A stretch of DNA of 64,000 bases from Psychrobacter coccoides (GCF_017498085.1 NZ_JAGBKM010000012.1:31723-95722), one strand, 5' to 3'; shown: positions 45,941 through 55,666, numbered from the stretch's first letter. The notes: generated by a model not told the origin, from the sequence alone. Translations and numbers: made by a program.

Positions 45941-48559
45941 TTACTCCCTAGGCTTTATCGCAAGCGACACTGTAAAGATGCCAAAGCGATCAATGCGCAT
46001 CTCTAGCTTTTTAAAGCCGGCTTGGGTGACCAGTTGATCCATTTCCGCTTGTGAGCGACACCGCATGACCCAGCTGCTGCCACGATGGTTATTCAGGGTT
46101 TTACTGATAAACTCTTGCTCAGGATGCCAGGGCTGATTGGTATAAATAAAATATCCGCCAATAGCCAAGCTATCAAATATCCCAGTTAAGGCGGTACTCA
46201 CTAAGGTGTTGTCTGAAAACAGCTCAAAGACACCTGAGGCAATGGCCATATCAAAGCTGTTTTTTGCATCACTATAGCTATGGATATCAAAAGCATCTCT
46301 TTTTACAGCGACAATGCGCTCATCAAAACCAAACCTGTGCGCCTTGTCCGCAATGACTTGCACATTATGCGTATCATAATCTCTTAGCTCAGCAGTCAAC
46401 TGCTCGTATTTTTCGAGTAAATCGAACACATAATAGCCATTGCCACTGGCGATATCGAGGGCCCGTATAGAGGACTGGTTGGGCTGGGCTGCAGTCAGCT
46501 GTGTATCGATGGCCATACTTGCCAGCTCTAATAAATGTTTGCGACGAATGCGAATGCCTTGCCAACCGATATTGCTCAGATAAAACTTATCAACGGCTTT
46601 GCCAAAGGTATTTTTGCCTTGAGGTGTATTGGCATAGACTTTATCTAAAGAGCTGCCTGAATCAAATCCGTGCTCAAGGCCGGTGGCTATGGCATCACTG
46701 ACGTGACCGAATTTTTGCATGGCAAAGCGGGTTAGCGCAAAACTTGGATTAAAAGGCTTGATCGCTAGGCGATCGACCTTGTCTTTGCTGGCACTATCTA
46801 AATGGGCATGGGTTAGATCTGGCTTTGTAGTCGGCTTGGCAAATAAGTGTTCGGCAAAATCAATGCAATCTGCAAAGATATCTGCTTTATTGGTTTCATG
46901 AAAAATAGCGTGAAAGCTGTCTGGATACAGCTGCCAACGTTTATGCGGCGAGCTTAGCCGCTCATAAAAGGTACGCTCAGCTTGTTTGTCTACGACATAG
47001 TCTTTACCGGCACACAGTATAAAGGTAGGTGTGGTAATCGCACCGGCATCATCGAGCAGCCTTTGGCCTGTGGCATGGGTGTCGATCAGCAAATCACTGG
47101 AGATTGATCCTGATATTAATGGGTCGGCATTGTAGGCAGCCTGCGCTTCTTTGTCATGAGTGAGTACTTGAGATTTGACATAGCTTGAGACACGTGACAT
47201 AAGCCCAAGCTTACGGGCAACTTTTAAGGCGGGTATCGCTAAGGGGATATATAAGCGAATGCTAAGAGCTGGCGTGCCCAGTATCATGCCACGAATGGCT
47301 GGAGCATAGTCGTGTACCCACGCTGCTGCTAATACGGCACCGATGCTGCTGGCGACGATTAAGGTATCTTCAATCGTGATACCAGTCTTTGTGATGACTA
47401 AATTCACGAAATCATTGAGATCACGCTCAAGCTCGGTGACACTCTCGGCATGGTCTTTGATACCGCCTGAACGGCCATTACCACGCGCATCCCAAGCAAA
47501 TACTTGATAGCCTGCCTGTACAAAGCGCTCAGCCAGCTCAGTTAAGCGGCCTGAATGCTCATGACCTCGGTGTAATAAGATCACTTGTCGTCGCTCATGA
47601 GGCTCGGCACGATGAGCAATATCTGCTAATGGCATGGTTAACCAGTATCGATAATAAATAGCGGTGCCATCATAGGCATTAAAGCAGCTTTGTCCAGCGA
47701 TGATAGGCGAGATGTCAGATGATTGCATGTGGTCATATCCTTGTAAGCAGTACGGCTGCAAAGCATATTGCGTATTGTTTTTATAAGTGAGGGGGGTATA
47801 AACGAAGTTTCGATAAACAGTGCGGGTTTTAGGCGTCGGGACAGGATGGTACTTTTGAAAATAATGACTGCCTATAAAAGTTAGGCGGTTAATCGCAGTT
47901 TTTAATAGTAGCACCTCACTAAACCATAATAATGGGCGGATAGCGTGCAGGCCGTGGCTATGCATGTGGCGCTGCGTGAAACCAGAGCCTATCAAGGCAC
48001 CGACAATACCCAACGCTAGTGCTCGATCGCTTTTGCCGAGCGGCCCATGGTTGGCACGGTGTCCGGTTACAATGTTTGCGCCAATAGCGATCAGTTCGGT
48101 CAGTGTGCTAAGCGCAATAATAATACCCAAATGATGGCGCTGATGGTTTTGTAGAGATAGATGCGGCGTCAAGCTGCCGATCAGCAGGCCGTCCGAGATG
48201 ATGTCACCAGCTTCGTTGAGTACAGCTCCTAGACTTGAAGCCTGATGATGCTCACGTGCCATCATGCCATCTATCGCATTTAAGGCCATACGTATAAATA
48301 AAGACACTGGCAATATCCACCATACTTGCCGGCCTTTGATTTGCAATGGCTCTGCGGACATTGTGCCTTTTGAGCGGTGGTCAATCACCTGCTCGCTAGT
48401 GTCTGGTGACGCCACCGCTGCAATGACATAAGCCGTCCCAGCGCTTAAGCAGATAGCGCTGACAGTGACCTGATTGGCCGTCATGCCCATCTCTACTAAC
48501 CGGTCGCTTATCGGGCGTAGTTTGTTTTGAAATTGAGTCTTTAGTTGGTAGACAGACAT
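45941..48559 (-). CDS. Trifunctional CDP-alcohol phosphatidyltransferase / alpha-beta hydrolase / SAM methyltransferase
   Basis: An 872-residue fusion of three enzymes. Residues 1 to about 215 are a membrane CDP-alcohol phosphatidyltransferase: the motif IDGMMAREHHQASSLGAVL with NEAGDIISD gives DG(97-98), AR(101-102), G111, D119 and D123. The first Asp of the canonical DxxDG is Asn, and Asn also replaces the Asp before D119. Residues about 260-590 form an alpha/beta hydrolase: AWDARGNGRSGG, nucleophile elbow VASSIGAVLAA, SFHAIFHE. Residues about 640-872 form a class I methyltransferase (RALDIASGNGYYVFDLL). Hydrolase-methyltransferase fusions are known; the added phosphatidyltransferase suggests synthesis and remodelling of one lipid. 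Confidence 0.85.
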   Translation of the reverse strand: MSVYQLKTQFQNKLRPISDRLVEMGMTANQVTVSAICLSAGTAYVIAAVASPDTSEQVIDHRSKGTMSAEPLQIKGRQVWWILPVSLFIRMALNAIDGMMAREHHQASSLGAVLNEAGDIISDGLLIGSLTPHLSLQNHQRHHLGIIIALSTLTELIAIGANIVTGHRANHGPLGKSDRALALGIVGALIGSGFTQRHMHSHGLHAIRPLLWFSEVLLLKTAINRLTFIGSHYFQKYHPVPTPKTRTVYRNFVYTPLTYKNNTQYALQPYCLQGYDHMQSSDISPIIAGQSCFNAYDGTAIYYRYWLTMPLADIAHRAEPHERRQVILLHRGHEHSGRLTELAERFVQAGYQVFAWDARGNGRSGGIKDHAESVTELERDLNDFVNLVITKTGITIEDTLIVASSIGAVLAAAWVHDYAPAIRGMILGTPALSIRLYIPLAIPALKVARKLGLMSRVSSYVKSQVLTHDKEAQAAYNADPLISGSISSDLLIDTHATGQRLLDDAGAITTPTFILCAGKDYVVDKQAERTFYERLSSPHKRWQLYPDSFHAIFHETNKADIFADCIDFAEHLFAKPTTKPDLTHAHLDSASKDKVDRLAIKPFNPSFALTRFAMQKFGHVSDAIATGLEHGFDSGSSLDKVYANTPQGKNTFGKAVDKFYLSNIGWQGIRIRRKHLLELASMAIDTQLTAAQPNQSSIRALDIASGNGYYVFDLLEKYEQLTAELRDYDTHNVQVIADKAHRFGFDERIVAVKRDAFDIHSYSDAKNSFDMAIASGVFELFSDNTLVSTALTGIFDSLAIGGYFIYTNQPWHPEQEFISKTLNNHRGSSWVMRCRSQAEMDQLVTQAGFKKLEMRIDRFGIFTVSLAIKPRE

Positions 48560-48748
48560 AAGAATAACTTGGCCCAGGCGATAGTTTTAAAAGTGATATA
48601 CAAAATGACGTAAAGCCATACCCTTTATTTAAACAGAATTTGAATTAAATGCTACTTATTCCTCACTCATTTGTAGTCTTTTGTGTTATAAATAAAAGCA
48701 CTAAGAATTTGTTTACAAATGTCTGTCTGTTTAAATAATGGGGTTTTT

Positions 48749-50746
48749 ATGTCGTCACACCATACCAGTCACTGCCAACGAAAGTATGAGCAACAAGAAC
48801 ACAGCTCGCAAACGCACGATGCTCATTGCACAGGTGATGACGTGTCTGTAAATACTGTAAAACTTCAGCGCAAATGGTCATCTGTGGCAGGCGGGGCGTT
48901 ACTGCTTGGTAGCGCATCTATGCTGCTTATAGGTTGCCAATCTCATCCAAGCGTAGCACCTGCTACTGATGTGTCAGGTGCCTTGATTGACTTTGATCAG
49001 GCAAATACAGCAAAAACTCAAGCGCAAGGTCGAGCATTTAATGCACATTTAGCAGCGCAGTCACAGCATTATGAGCAGCTGTTTGATCAAGGCCAATACC
49101 CCAGTATTGAAAATCAAGCCAAGACGAGATTGCTGACCGCTATTCGTCAACATTTAGCGACAGAGCACGTGGCAGTAGCGCAGGCCAATTATCAAGCGGT
49201 GCCTTTTATTCATCCAGACAGTATTGATGCTGGCTCTAGCAGCTTATTGAGAACGATAATAGAAACTTATGCTTATCAAAAAACCATCTCAGATGACTAT
49301 GATAGAGAGTACGATAGGGAATACGACCCGAACGATGACAGCTATGATGAATACGACGAATATGATTCAGATGGATTCAATCAGGAAGGCTACGATAGGG
49401 AGGGTTTCGACTGGTACGGCTATGATGAAGAGGGTTATGACTATGATGGTTATGATGAGTATGGTTATGATCGTGATGGCAATAGCCTAGAAGATGACTA
49501 TCGCTCAGAGGTGGGCAGTGGAGTGTTTTCAAAAATACCAGATGTCAAACCAAAAAACCTGCTGAAAAACTATGAAGCCATGCAACTGGCTAAGCAAAAA
49601 GGCGAGATTAGCAGTGCAGAGAATAAAATTCCACCGTCTTCTGCCTCAGGCATAGCAGGTCAACTGCTTAGCATGATTCATCGTACGCCAGAGCAGATAG
49701 CCGCATCGAATGCTTACCACTATCAGAACCTGACCTTCAACAGTGTCAGTCGATATAAGCCTCAGCAGCGGCAGCTACAGAGCGTCTATAGCTACGACTA
49801 TGTCACACCGACGATATCTTCTTCGGTACAAATACCATTGGCATTTGACTTTGCAAACAGTAGCCTCACTGTCGACCCCTCGGTAATCATGCCTATTGTA
49901 GCGCTTGCTAACCCTGAGCATACCCCACTACCCACGGAAATGACCGCCCACACGGTAGATTTTGGTTTGCCTGAGAGTATTACCTCGCAGCTGCCTTCAG
50001 CAGTGATCTATGATGCTATGATTGCCGCCATTCAAGACAGTATGGCAGAGCTTGCACCCGAACACTTTAGCGCAGTTGATATTCAAGGAGACTCGTTTGC
50101 AAGCGAAGTGGGCGCTACTCGAGCGGTAAAGGTGTATTTTGGTAGTCAGCAAAGCGGTGAAATGATCGGTAAAGTCCTAAAGTACATGACAACGTCGCTA
50201 CAGGATTATGTCGATGCCAATCCAAAAAAGTATCCAAATGGCGCTATGCTAAAGACTGCGCTGGCTAAGCTACAGTTATATAATAAAGGCTATCAAAGTG
50301 CTGATGTAGGGGCGCTGTTACAGCTTATTGAAGCCATTGGCCCCATCAATTTTAACCAAACCAATGACTACTATCTAGACAGCTCAGACCGCCTGCTGGC
50401 TAAACAGCAGCGCATCAACATCGGCGGTGATTTGATGGGCTCTACCACAACCGTGCTTAATCAAGTCCGCTACGATGCCGCCAGCTTTAATAAGCATGGT
50501 TTGACGCCGTTACTAGCAGAGTCGTTTGGCGCGCATGCAGCGCCCGCCATCGATGGCAATGCTTGGCTTGCGACCCAGCGTGCGCAAAAAGAAAGGCTTA
50601 GAGCAGCACGCTATGCCCGTTATGACTACGATTATAATGACGAGTATAACGATGACAGCTATACCAACGATTACGACACACAATATGATATTACCGATGC
50701 TGAGGATGATCTTGAGTATGACGTCGCTGAAGAAAATAAGTTTTGA
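48749..50746 (+). CDS. Large lipoprotein with YDxxG repeats, unknown function
   Basis: A 665-residue predicted lipoprotein with lipobox SMLLIGC (C63). The region before the hydrophobic segment is unusually long (about 45 polar residues rich in His and Gln). Residues about 182-250 are an acidic, tyrosine-rich stretch that turns into pentapeptide repeats of pattern YDxxG (GYDREG, FDWYG, YDEEG, YDYDG, YDEYG, YDRDG). The C-terminus has a second Asp/Tyr-rich tail. The rest is predicted globular with beta strands (IPLAFDFANSSLTVDP). I recognise no family. ATG 48749 is preferred over 48719. It lies divergent from the fusion gene, with a second lipoprotein 74 bases downstream. Confidence 0.8.
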   Translation: MSSHHTSHCQRKYEQQEHSSQTHDAHCTGDDVSVNTVKLQRKWSSVAGGALLLGSASMLLIGCQSHPSVAPATDVSGALIDFDQANTAKTQAQGRAFNAHLAAQSQHYEQLFDQGQYPSIENQAKTRLLTAIRQHLATEHVAVAQANYQAVPFIHPDSIDAGSSSLLRTIIETYAYQKTISDDYDREYDREYDPNDDSYDEYDEYDSDGFNQEGYDREGFDWYGYDEEGYDYDGYDEYGYDRDGNSLEDDYRSEVGSGVFSKIPDVKPKNLLKNYEAMQLAKQKGEISSAENKIPPSSASGIAGQLLSMIHRTPEQIAASNAYHYQNLTFNSVSRYKPQQRQLQSVYSYDYVTPTISSSVQIPLAFDFANSSLTVDPSVIMPIVALANPEHTPLPTEMTAHTVDFGLPESITSQLPSAVIYDAMIAAIQDSMAELAPEHFSAVDIQGDSFASEVGATRAVKVYFGSQQSGEMIGKVLKYMTTSLQDYVDANPKKYPNGAMLKTALAKLQLYNKGYQSADVGALLQLIEAIGPINFNQTNDYYLDSSDRLLAKQQRINIGGDLMGSTTTVLNQVRYDAASFNKHGLTPLLAESFGAHAAPAIDGNAWLATQRAQKERLRAARYARYDYDYNDEYNDDSYTNDYDTQYDITDAEDDLEYDVAEENKF

Positions 50747-50820
50747 TGTCTAAGCAGTAACGCCGACATCAATTAACGCTATTTGGTCACATTCAAGACA
50801 ATGATTTTTAAGGAATAAAT

Positions 50821-52431
50821 ATGAAAAAATGCTCTCACTCTGTAACGTCACCTTGGCATTCTACGATTACAAAAAAGAAGGCTCTATGGGTTGGTAGCGC
50901 TTTGTCTGGTGCTTTATTAGTCACTGGCTGCCAGTCTACCAGTCTGGCTCAAAGTAAGGCGACAAACCAGACACCAGCGGCTGCAAAGACAGCATTGGCA
51001 AACGCATTACAAAAACAGCGCCGTCAGTCATTCAGCTACCACAGCAATATAGAAATCAATAATGAGCAGCAGTTTATTGATGTTGACCACAAACAATTGG
51101 TCACGTCAGAGTATGTCGGAGATCACTGCAAAGACACTCACGACAAAGCGTATGCTGCATTGTTAGCACGAGCTGAAGCACAGAATAAAAGCCTCGATGG
51201 CGCTGATTTTGCGCCCCAGCGTAGTGCTATTAAAAATACTTATTTAAACTGTCATGAGTCCTATCAAGCATGGAGAGACGGTCAGTATGATAGTCGAAGT
51301 AAAGACAACGTAGAAACTAATGCCATCTCACCCTATTATCAGCAGCTTTTTGACAGCTATGGTGACAGACCTACATCAACAGACATCAAAAAAGCTCAGT
51401 TATTGGATGCGTATTTATTACAACCCATGTCTATTAATGCACAAGGGGTCTATCAGCCTATGGCAGGTAAGGCGACTATGCTTGCCAGCGTCCAATACCA
51501 AGCCCGCAATCACCGAAGCAGTATCAATCAGCCCATCTATATAGATTTTAAAAAAGGTCTTATTTACTTTTGGGCAGATAATTTTGCAATGCTAAGCTCA
51601 GAGTTATTAGACGATAAACTGGGTATAAAATGGCGGAATAAGTGGTTGAAAATTGCCCTTGATGACGGCACGTTGCCTAAAGGCTTTGGCCGTCAAATCA
51701 TCAAAACTCATTTTGAGACACTAGATCATATTTTTGCGAGTGCACCTGTAGAACAGTTTGACTATGTTGCTCCTAATACGCTGACATCACTTACCCCCAG
51801 GATACCTAAGCATCAGCTTCCAGTCATGCTGGCAAGTGAACAAGTGATTCGCCGTAGTCAAAGCGCTGAAGATTATGAACAGTTTTATCGAGATTACATG
51901 CAGCTCTTTTATGAGCGTATCAGCAAGCAGTATCCTGAACTGGTAACAAGCGCTGAACTAAAAAAGCAAGCAGACCATATCACTGACGCTAAAAAAACTG
52001 GCTTTACCAGTAAAGCCATGGTGCAACAAGCACTGGTCATGATGAAAAACATGATAGATAAAGGTAGTACACCGACAGACCTTCTCCCAAAAAGCGCTTT
52101 AAGTGACTCAGTCATACAAGAGCTGTATGGTTTTGATAAACGGGGTCAGCTCAAGTGGCAGCATACACGTAGTAACCTGCCAAATCGAGCGATGTCGTCT
52201 CACAGTCAGCGAGATGCAGGTTTGGTGATTGATGTATTGCAGCAGTACACTACAATCGGTGCACAAGAAGTGGCGTTTCCTAATCTAGCGCATGATATGC
52301 AGGTTCCAAATGCTAGTAATAGTATTGATCTGCGTGAGTATGGACAGGAGCTGGTTGAGTATTACCAAGAGGGCAACGGCACGATGATGGGGAAGATGAT
52401 GTTTAGTGTCATGCCGACTATGAAACAATAA
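50821..52431 (+). CDS. Large lipoprotein of unknown function
   Basis: A 536-residue predicted lipoprotein with lipobox ALLVTGC (C37) after a basic N-terminus and hydrophobic segment. Gln at +2 favours the outer membrane. No family is recognised. It is rich in helices with some strands (SINQPIYIDFKKGLIYFWAD). The segment YYQQLFDSYGDRPTSTDIKKAQLLDA resembles in layout the HYEQLFDQGQYPSIENQAKTR segment of the upstream lipoprotein, so they may be distant paralogs, though full alignment was not possible. It is 74 bases downstream of that gene and ends at a strong terminator, so a two-gene operon is likely. Confidence 0.8.
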   Translation: MKKCSHSVTSPWHSTITKKKALWVGSALSGALLVTGCQSTSLAQSKATNQTPAAAKTALANALQKQRRQSFSYHSNIEINNEQQFIDVDHKQLVTSEYVGDHCKDTHDKAYAALLARAEAQNKSLDGADFAPQRSAIKNTYLNCHESYQAWRDGQYDSRSKDNVETNAISPYYQQLFDSYGDRPTSTDIKKAQLLDAYLLQPMSINAQGVYQPMAGKATMLASVQYQARNHRSSINQPIYIDFKKGLIYFWADNFAMLSSELLDDKLGIKWRNKWLKIALDDGTLPKGFGRQIIKTHFETLDHIFASAPVEQFDYVAPNTLTSLTPRIPKHQLPVMLASEQVIRRSQSAEDYEQFYRDYMQLFYERISKQYPELVTSAELKKQADHITDAKKTGFTSKAMVQQALVMMKNMIDKGSTPTDLLPKSALSDSVIQELYGFDKRGQLKWQHTRSNLPNRAMSSHSQRDAGLVIDVLQQYTTIGAQEVAFPNLAHDMQVPNASNSIDLREYGQELVEYYQEGNGTMMGKMMFSVMPTMKQ

Positions 52432-52451
52432 TTAGCAAAGTGCATTGACTA

Positions 52452-52494
52452 TTAAACCGCCCCCATAAGTTTCTAATTTATGGGGGCGGTTTAA
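52452..52494. terminator. Bidirectional terminator after the second lipoprotein
   Basis: TTAAACCGCCCCCATAA pairs with TTATGGGGGCGGTTTAA around GTTTCTAA. It serves the lipoprotein gene and the convergent flavin hydroxylase-like pseudogene. Confidence 0.88.
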
Positions 52495-52542
52495 AGTCAA
52501 GCATGGGCTTTTTTGTTGGATGCTATGTTTATTAAAAATACA

Positions 52543-53800
52543 TTACGTTCTAAACATTGCTCCTGTTGGCTTTAATCCGACATAGGCCATACCTGCTTGA
52601 TTCATCCAGTGAGGCTGAATGATGCCGTGTTGCAAGATAGCATGGATATCTCTATGTACTCGCTCTATTCTATGTTTTTTATATAATGATACCGTGCCAG
52701 CAACCGCATAGATTTCGGATATCATGCTTCTCGCTTCTTTTGCTGCTTCACAGGAGGCTGCCCATACATCAGCAAGCTGCTCATCGGTAAAGGTATTGCC
52801 TTGTTGTGCATCGTTCCATAAAGCTTCGACACTATGGTGTAATTGCAAACGTTTCGCAGCTAATAGGGTTTTACTTTTTGCGACTGCAGCTTGTACTGTT
52901 GCGCGATCACGTAAGTCAGGACTTTTGCTTGAAGTTACTCTTTCAAGGCATATGGCAACTAATTCATCTATCGCTGCTTTTAAAACACCTAATGCCAAGG
53001 CTGCACAACCTGCGGCATTGATACAACCAATTGGTAGGCGATTATAGGCATTATCAATGGTTACAGGGCTATCAAAACCGACAGCATAATCTTTTTTCAC
53101 AAAGGCTTCTTTTACTACGATGTCATGACTTCCTGTGCCGCTTAGACCGCCGACATGCCAAGTATCGATAATTTCGACCTCTGCTTTTGGAATAAAAAAT
53201 AGCTTTAGGTTTGCTCCTGGGCCTAAAGTTGTTGGAGAGCCATCTGAGACTACCAGACAACGAAGCACAAACCAGTCTGCTAACTCACATCCAGAAACTA
53301 AGGTCCATCGACCAGAGACGATATAGCCGTCAGCTACTGTTTTAGCCACGCCTTCAGGGCGAGCTGAGTTAGCATAAACGTGAGATGGGTTACCGTAAAC
53401 CGCTTTCATGCTAGGCTCGCTCAAAAACCTGCCGAACGTGCAAGCTAAGTGATTATTCCATGTAACCCAACCAACCGATGCCTCTGCACTAGCCAGTATC
53501 TCATAAGCTTTTAGCGCTTCTACAGGGTTGTCTTCTAGCCCTCCTAAAGATTTTGGTAACCCCATTAGCCAGTATCTCATAAGCTTTTAGCGCTTCTACA
53601 GGGTTGTCTTCTAGCCCTCCTAAAGATTTTGGTAACCCCATTCTAAATAGTTTAGACTCTACAAGCTTCTCAACGATTGGTAGCGCAATTTTTCTAGCAG
53701 ACTCAGTTTCTTCTCTGTTTGATACGGCCAATTGATAAATCTCATGGGCTGCATCAGATGGCCAAAAGCTGTTGGTACTTACTATTGTTGTGGCGCTCAT
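52543..53800 (-). pseudogene. Flavin-dependent hydroxylase of the acyl-CoA dehydrogenase fold, broken by 76-bp duplication
   Basis: The reconstructed protein starts MSATTIVSTNSFWPSDAAHE at 53800 and would be about 394 residues. Its fold is that of acyl-CoA dehydrogenase-like flavin monooxygenases (HsaA/DszC/HpaB-C2 group): AYEILASAEASVGWVTWN, then YIVSGRWTLVSGCELADWFV and LSGTGSHDIVVKEAFV. The gene is split into two open frames by an exact 76-bp tandem duplication, which shifts the frame by one. Removing one copy restores a continuous frame. Such enzymes use reduced flavin and oxygen to hydroxylate aromatic or related rings. It is divergent from the M14 carboxypeptidase and the catabolic genes. 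Confidence 0.85.
53490..53642 (-). repeat. Exact 76-bp tandem duplication inside the hydroxylase gene
   Basis: The unit starting TAGCCAGTATCTCATAAGC occurs at 53490-53565 and again from 53566, and the match is perfect to 53642. Its product, GLPKSLGGLEDNPVEALKAY, is encoded twice but in different frames. The identity of the copies indicates a recent event. Confidence 0.93.
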
Positions 53801-54467
53801 ACTTATCTACCTTAATTTGCATTTGAATAACCATACATTGATTTGTATCAACTGCCATTTTGCTTTTGTATGTTAATCAATATTGATGAGTGAGTGATTA
53901 AAAGCTATGGTGAAAACTAAATAAATGTTCGTATCTTTTATTATGTATTTGTAAAAATATTGTATTGTTGATGTTATGTTTTTACAATATTGTTTCTAGT
54001 TCATATAGATAGAAGGTCGGTATAGATACATAGATGGTCAATATATCTGGTTTTTAGAATTTTTATAGATTTTTAGCTTGTGTATAGAAGGCCGAGTCAC
54101 GGGGGTGAAAGGTTTTTCTTATAGACTTTATAATTGCACAAAAAAACTTTTGTCCAATATTGTAGTGATTTTTTCGAAGCTTGTTTTCTTATATAGTCAG
54201 CTGAATGTAAAACTGTTATGGGTTTAAACGCGCTACTGGTATAAATTTTACTTGCGTGCTGCGTTCCCAGAGGCTGCGCAAAATTCATCCCAGTAGCGCT
54301 ATGACATTTTTAGAGTGTATCGACTATATAGATAAAATCAATGGACCTTATCTTAACTAAAGTTTATACGATTGCTTTTTGCGCTACTCTAAATAGAGGC
54401 AGCCTGTTAGACTCTCATCGTGCAAAATAATTTAAAACACAATCACAAAGTAGAGTAAGGAAAGGTT
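53801..54467. other. Intergenic region between hydroxylase pseudogene and carboxypeptidase
   Basis: A 667-base AT-rich non-coding region. It holds the copy C repeat element (54190-54330). Near the hydroxylase start there are two short palindromes, ATACATTGATTTGTAT (53833-53848) and TCAATATTGA (53877-53886), which could be regulator sites. A 63-codon open frame on the minus strand through the repeat is not credible as a gene. Confidence 0.6.
54190..54330 (+). repeat. MITE-like inverted-repeat element, copy C
   Basis: Begins TATATAGTCAGCTGAATGTA and ends GAGTGTATCGACTATATA. The first and last roughly 45 bases pair imperfectly, including CGCGCTACTGG against CCCAGTAGCGC. Its interior TTACTTGCGTGCTGCG and AGAGGCTGCGCAAAATT match copies A and B. 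No matching direct repeat was found at its flanks. Confidence 0.75.
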
Positions 54468-55604
54468 ATGCATATCACTGCTAATTTTGATGCCGGCAAT
54501 ATTGACGTTATCAGTTTAGAAGACAAAAAAGACATTCAATTAGCGATTCGTCCAGATGTTGGTGAAGCGTTTTTTCAATGGTTTAATTTTCGTCTATCAG
54601 GTCAGGTTGGCGAGCAGTATATTCTCAATGTTGTTAATGCAGGGGAGGCGTCCTACGTTAAAGGGTGGGAGGGTTACCAAGCGGTTGCTTCCTATGATCG
54701 GGAAAACTGGTTTCGTCTGCCAACCACCTATCAAGATGGAAAACTAACCATAGTGGCAGAGCTAGAATGTGAAAGCATACAAATTGCGTATTTTGCCCCT
54801 TACAGCTATGAGCGACATCAAGATCTATTAGCCGCCGTACAAGTACATCCTTTAGTAACGTTAGAGCATTTAGGTGAAACGCTTGATAAACGAGATTTGA
54901 CTGTAGTAAAGGTCGGTGATGGTGAGAGTAGTGATACAAATAAGCGTAATATTTGGATTATTGCCCGTCAGCATCCAGGTGAGACGATGGCTGAGTGGTT
55001 GATTGAGGGACTGCTGTATGGCTTATTAGATCATGATAACGCTACAGCTAAGCGTCTACTAGAAAAAGCAAATCTATATATCGTGCCCAATATGAACCCT
55101 GATGGTAGTGTGCGCGGACATCTGCGTACCAACGCTGTCGGTAGCAATCTAAACCGTGAATGGAAAAACCCAAGCTTAGAAAAAAGCCCCGAAGTATTTC
55201 ATGTGATCAATAAAATGGAAGAAACAGGAGTTGATCTATTTTATGATGTCCATGGCGATGAAGCGCTGCCTTATGTGTTTCTTGCCGGCTCTCAGGGCAC
55301 GCCAAGTTATAATGACCGCCTTGCACGTCTACGAGATAAGTTTTCCGAGGCCTTAGTGTTGGCCAGTGCTGATTTTCAGACTGAGTTTGGCTATGACATA
55401 GATGCTCCAGGCGAGGCAAATATGACCGTGGCAACCAATTGGGTCGCCGAGCGTTTTGATTGCCTTGCCAATACTTTGGAGATGCCATTCAAAGACAATG
55501 CTAATTTAATTGATAAAGATAAAGGATGGTCACCCGAGCGTTCTATTCAGTTAGGAGAAGCGTCGTTGGTGGCTATGCTGGCGGTCATTGATGATTTACG
55601 TTAA
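54468..55604 (+). CDS. M14 zinc carboxypeptidase (cytosolic CCP-like)
   Basis: A 378-residue zinc carboxypeptidase without signal peptide. An N-terminal beta domain of about 120 residues precedes the catalytic domain, as in cytosolic carboxypeptidases (CCP-like M14). Zinc ligands are H169 and E172 in ARQHPGETMAEW and H262 in YDVHGDE. The catalytic glutamate is E338 in NTLEMPFKD, and NPDGSVRGHLRTN is the substrate-binding segment. It could remove terminal residues from peptides or act on amino-acyl conjugates. A terminator separates it from fumarylacetoacetase, so it is probably its own unit. Confidence 0.88.
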   Translation: MHITANFDAGNIDVISLEDKKDIQLAIRPDVGEAFFQWFNFRLSGQVGEQYILNVVNAGEASYVKGWEGYQAVASYDRENWFRLPTTYQDGKLTIVAELECESIQIAYFAPYSYERHQDLLAAVQVHPLVTLEHLGETLDKRDLTVVKVGDGESSDTNKRNIWIIARQHPGETMAEWLIEGLLYGLLDHDNATAKRLLEKANLYIVPNMNPDGSVRGHLRTNAVGSNLNREWKNPSLEKSPEVFHVINKMEETGVDLFYDVHGDEALPYVFLAGSQGTPSYNDRLARLRDKFSEALVLASADFQTEFGYDIDAPGEANMTVATNWVAERFDCLANTLEMPFKDNANLIDKDKGWSPERSIQLGEASLVAMLAVIDDLR

Positions 55605-55627
55605 TTAATAGACAGCGCATCCTACTA

Positions 55628-55666
55628 AAGGAGTTACTGGATTAATCTGGTAACTCTTTTTTTTTG
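55628..55666 (+). terminator. Terminator after the M14 carboxypeptidase gene
   Basis: GAGTTAC and GTAACTC form the stem, and a run of eight or more T follows. Confidence 0.8.

Noticed and set aside
49269..49490. Plus-strand open frame very rich in Met and Thr inside the first lipoprotein gene
   Set aside because: It is the shifted-frame reading of the Asp/Tyr repeat; the lipoprotein frame has the signal peptide and the longer frame.
54097..54288. 63-codon minus-strand open frame in the gap before the carboxypeptidase gene
   Set aside because: About half of it lies in the repeat element copy C; no ribosome-binding site and a random-looking composition.
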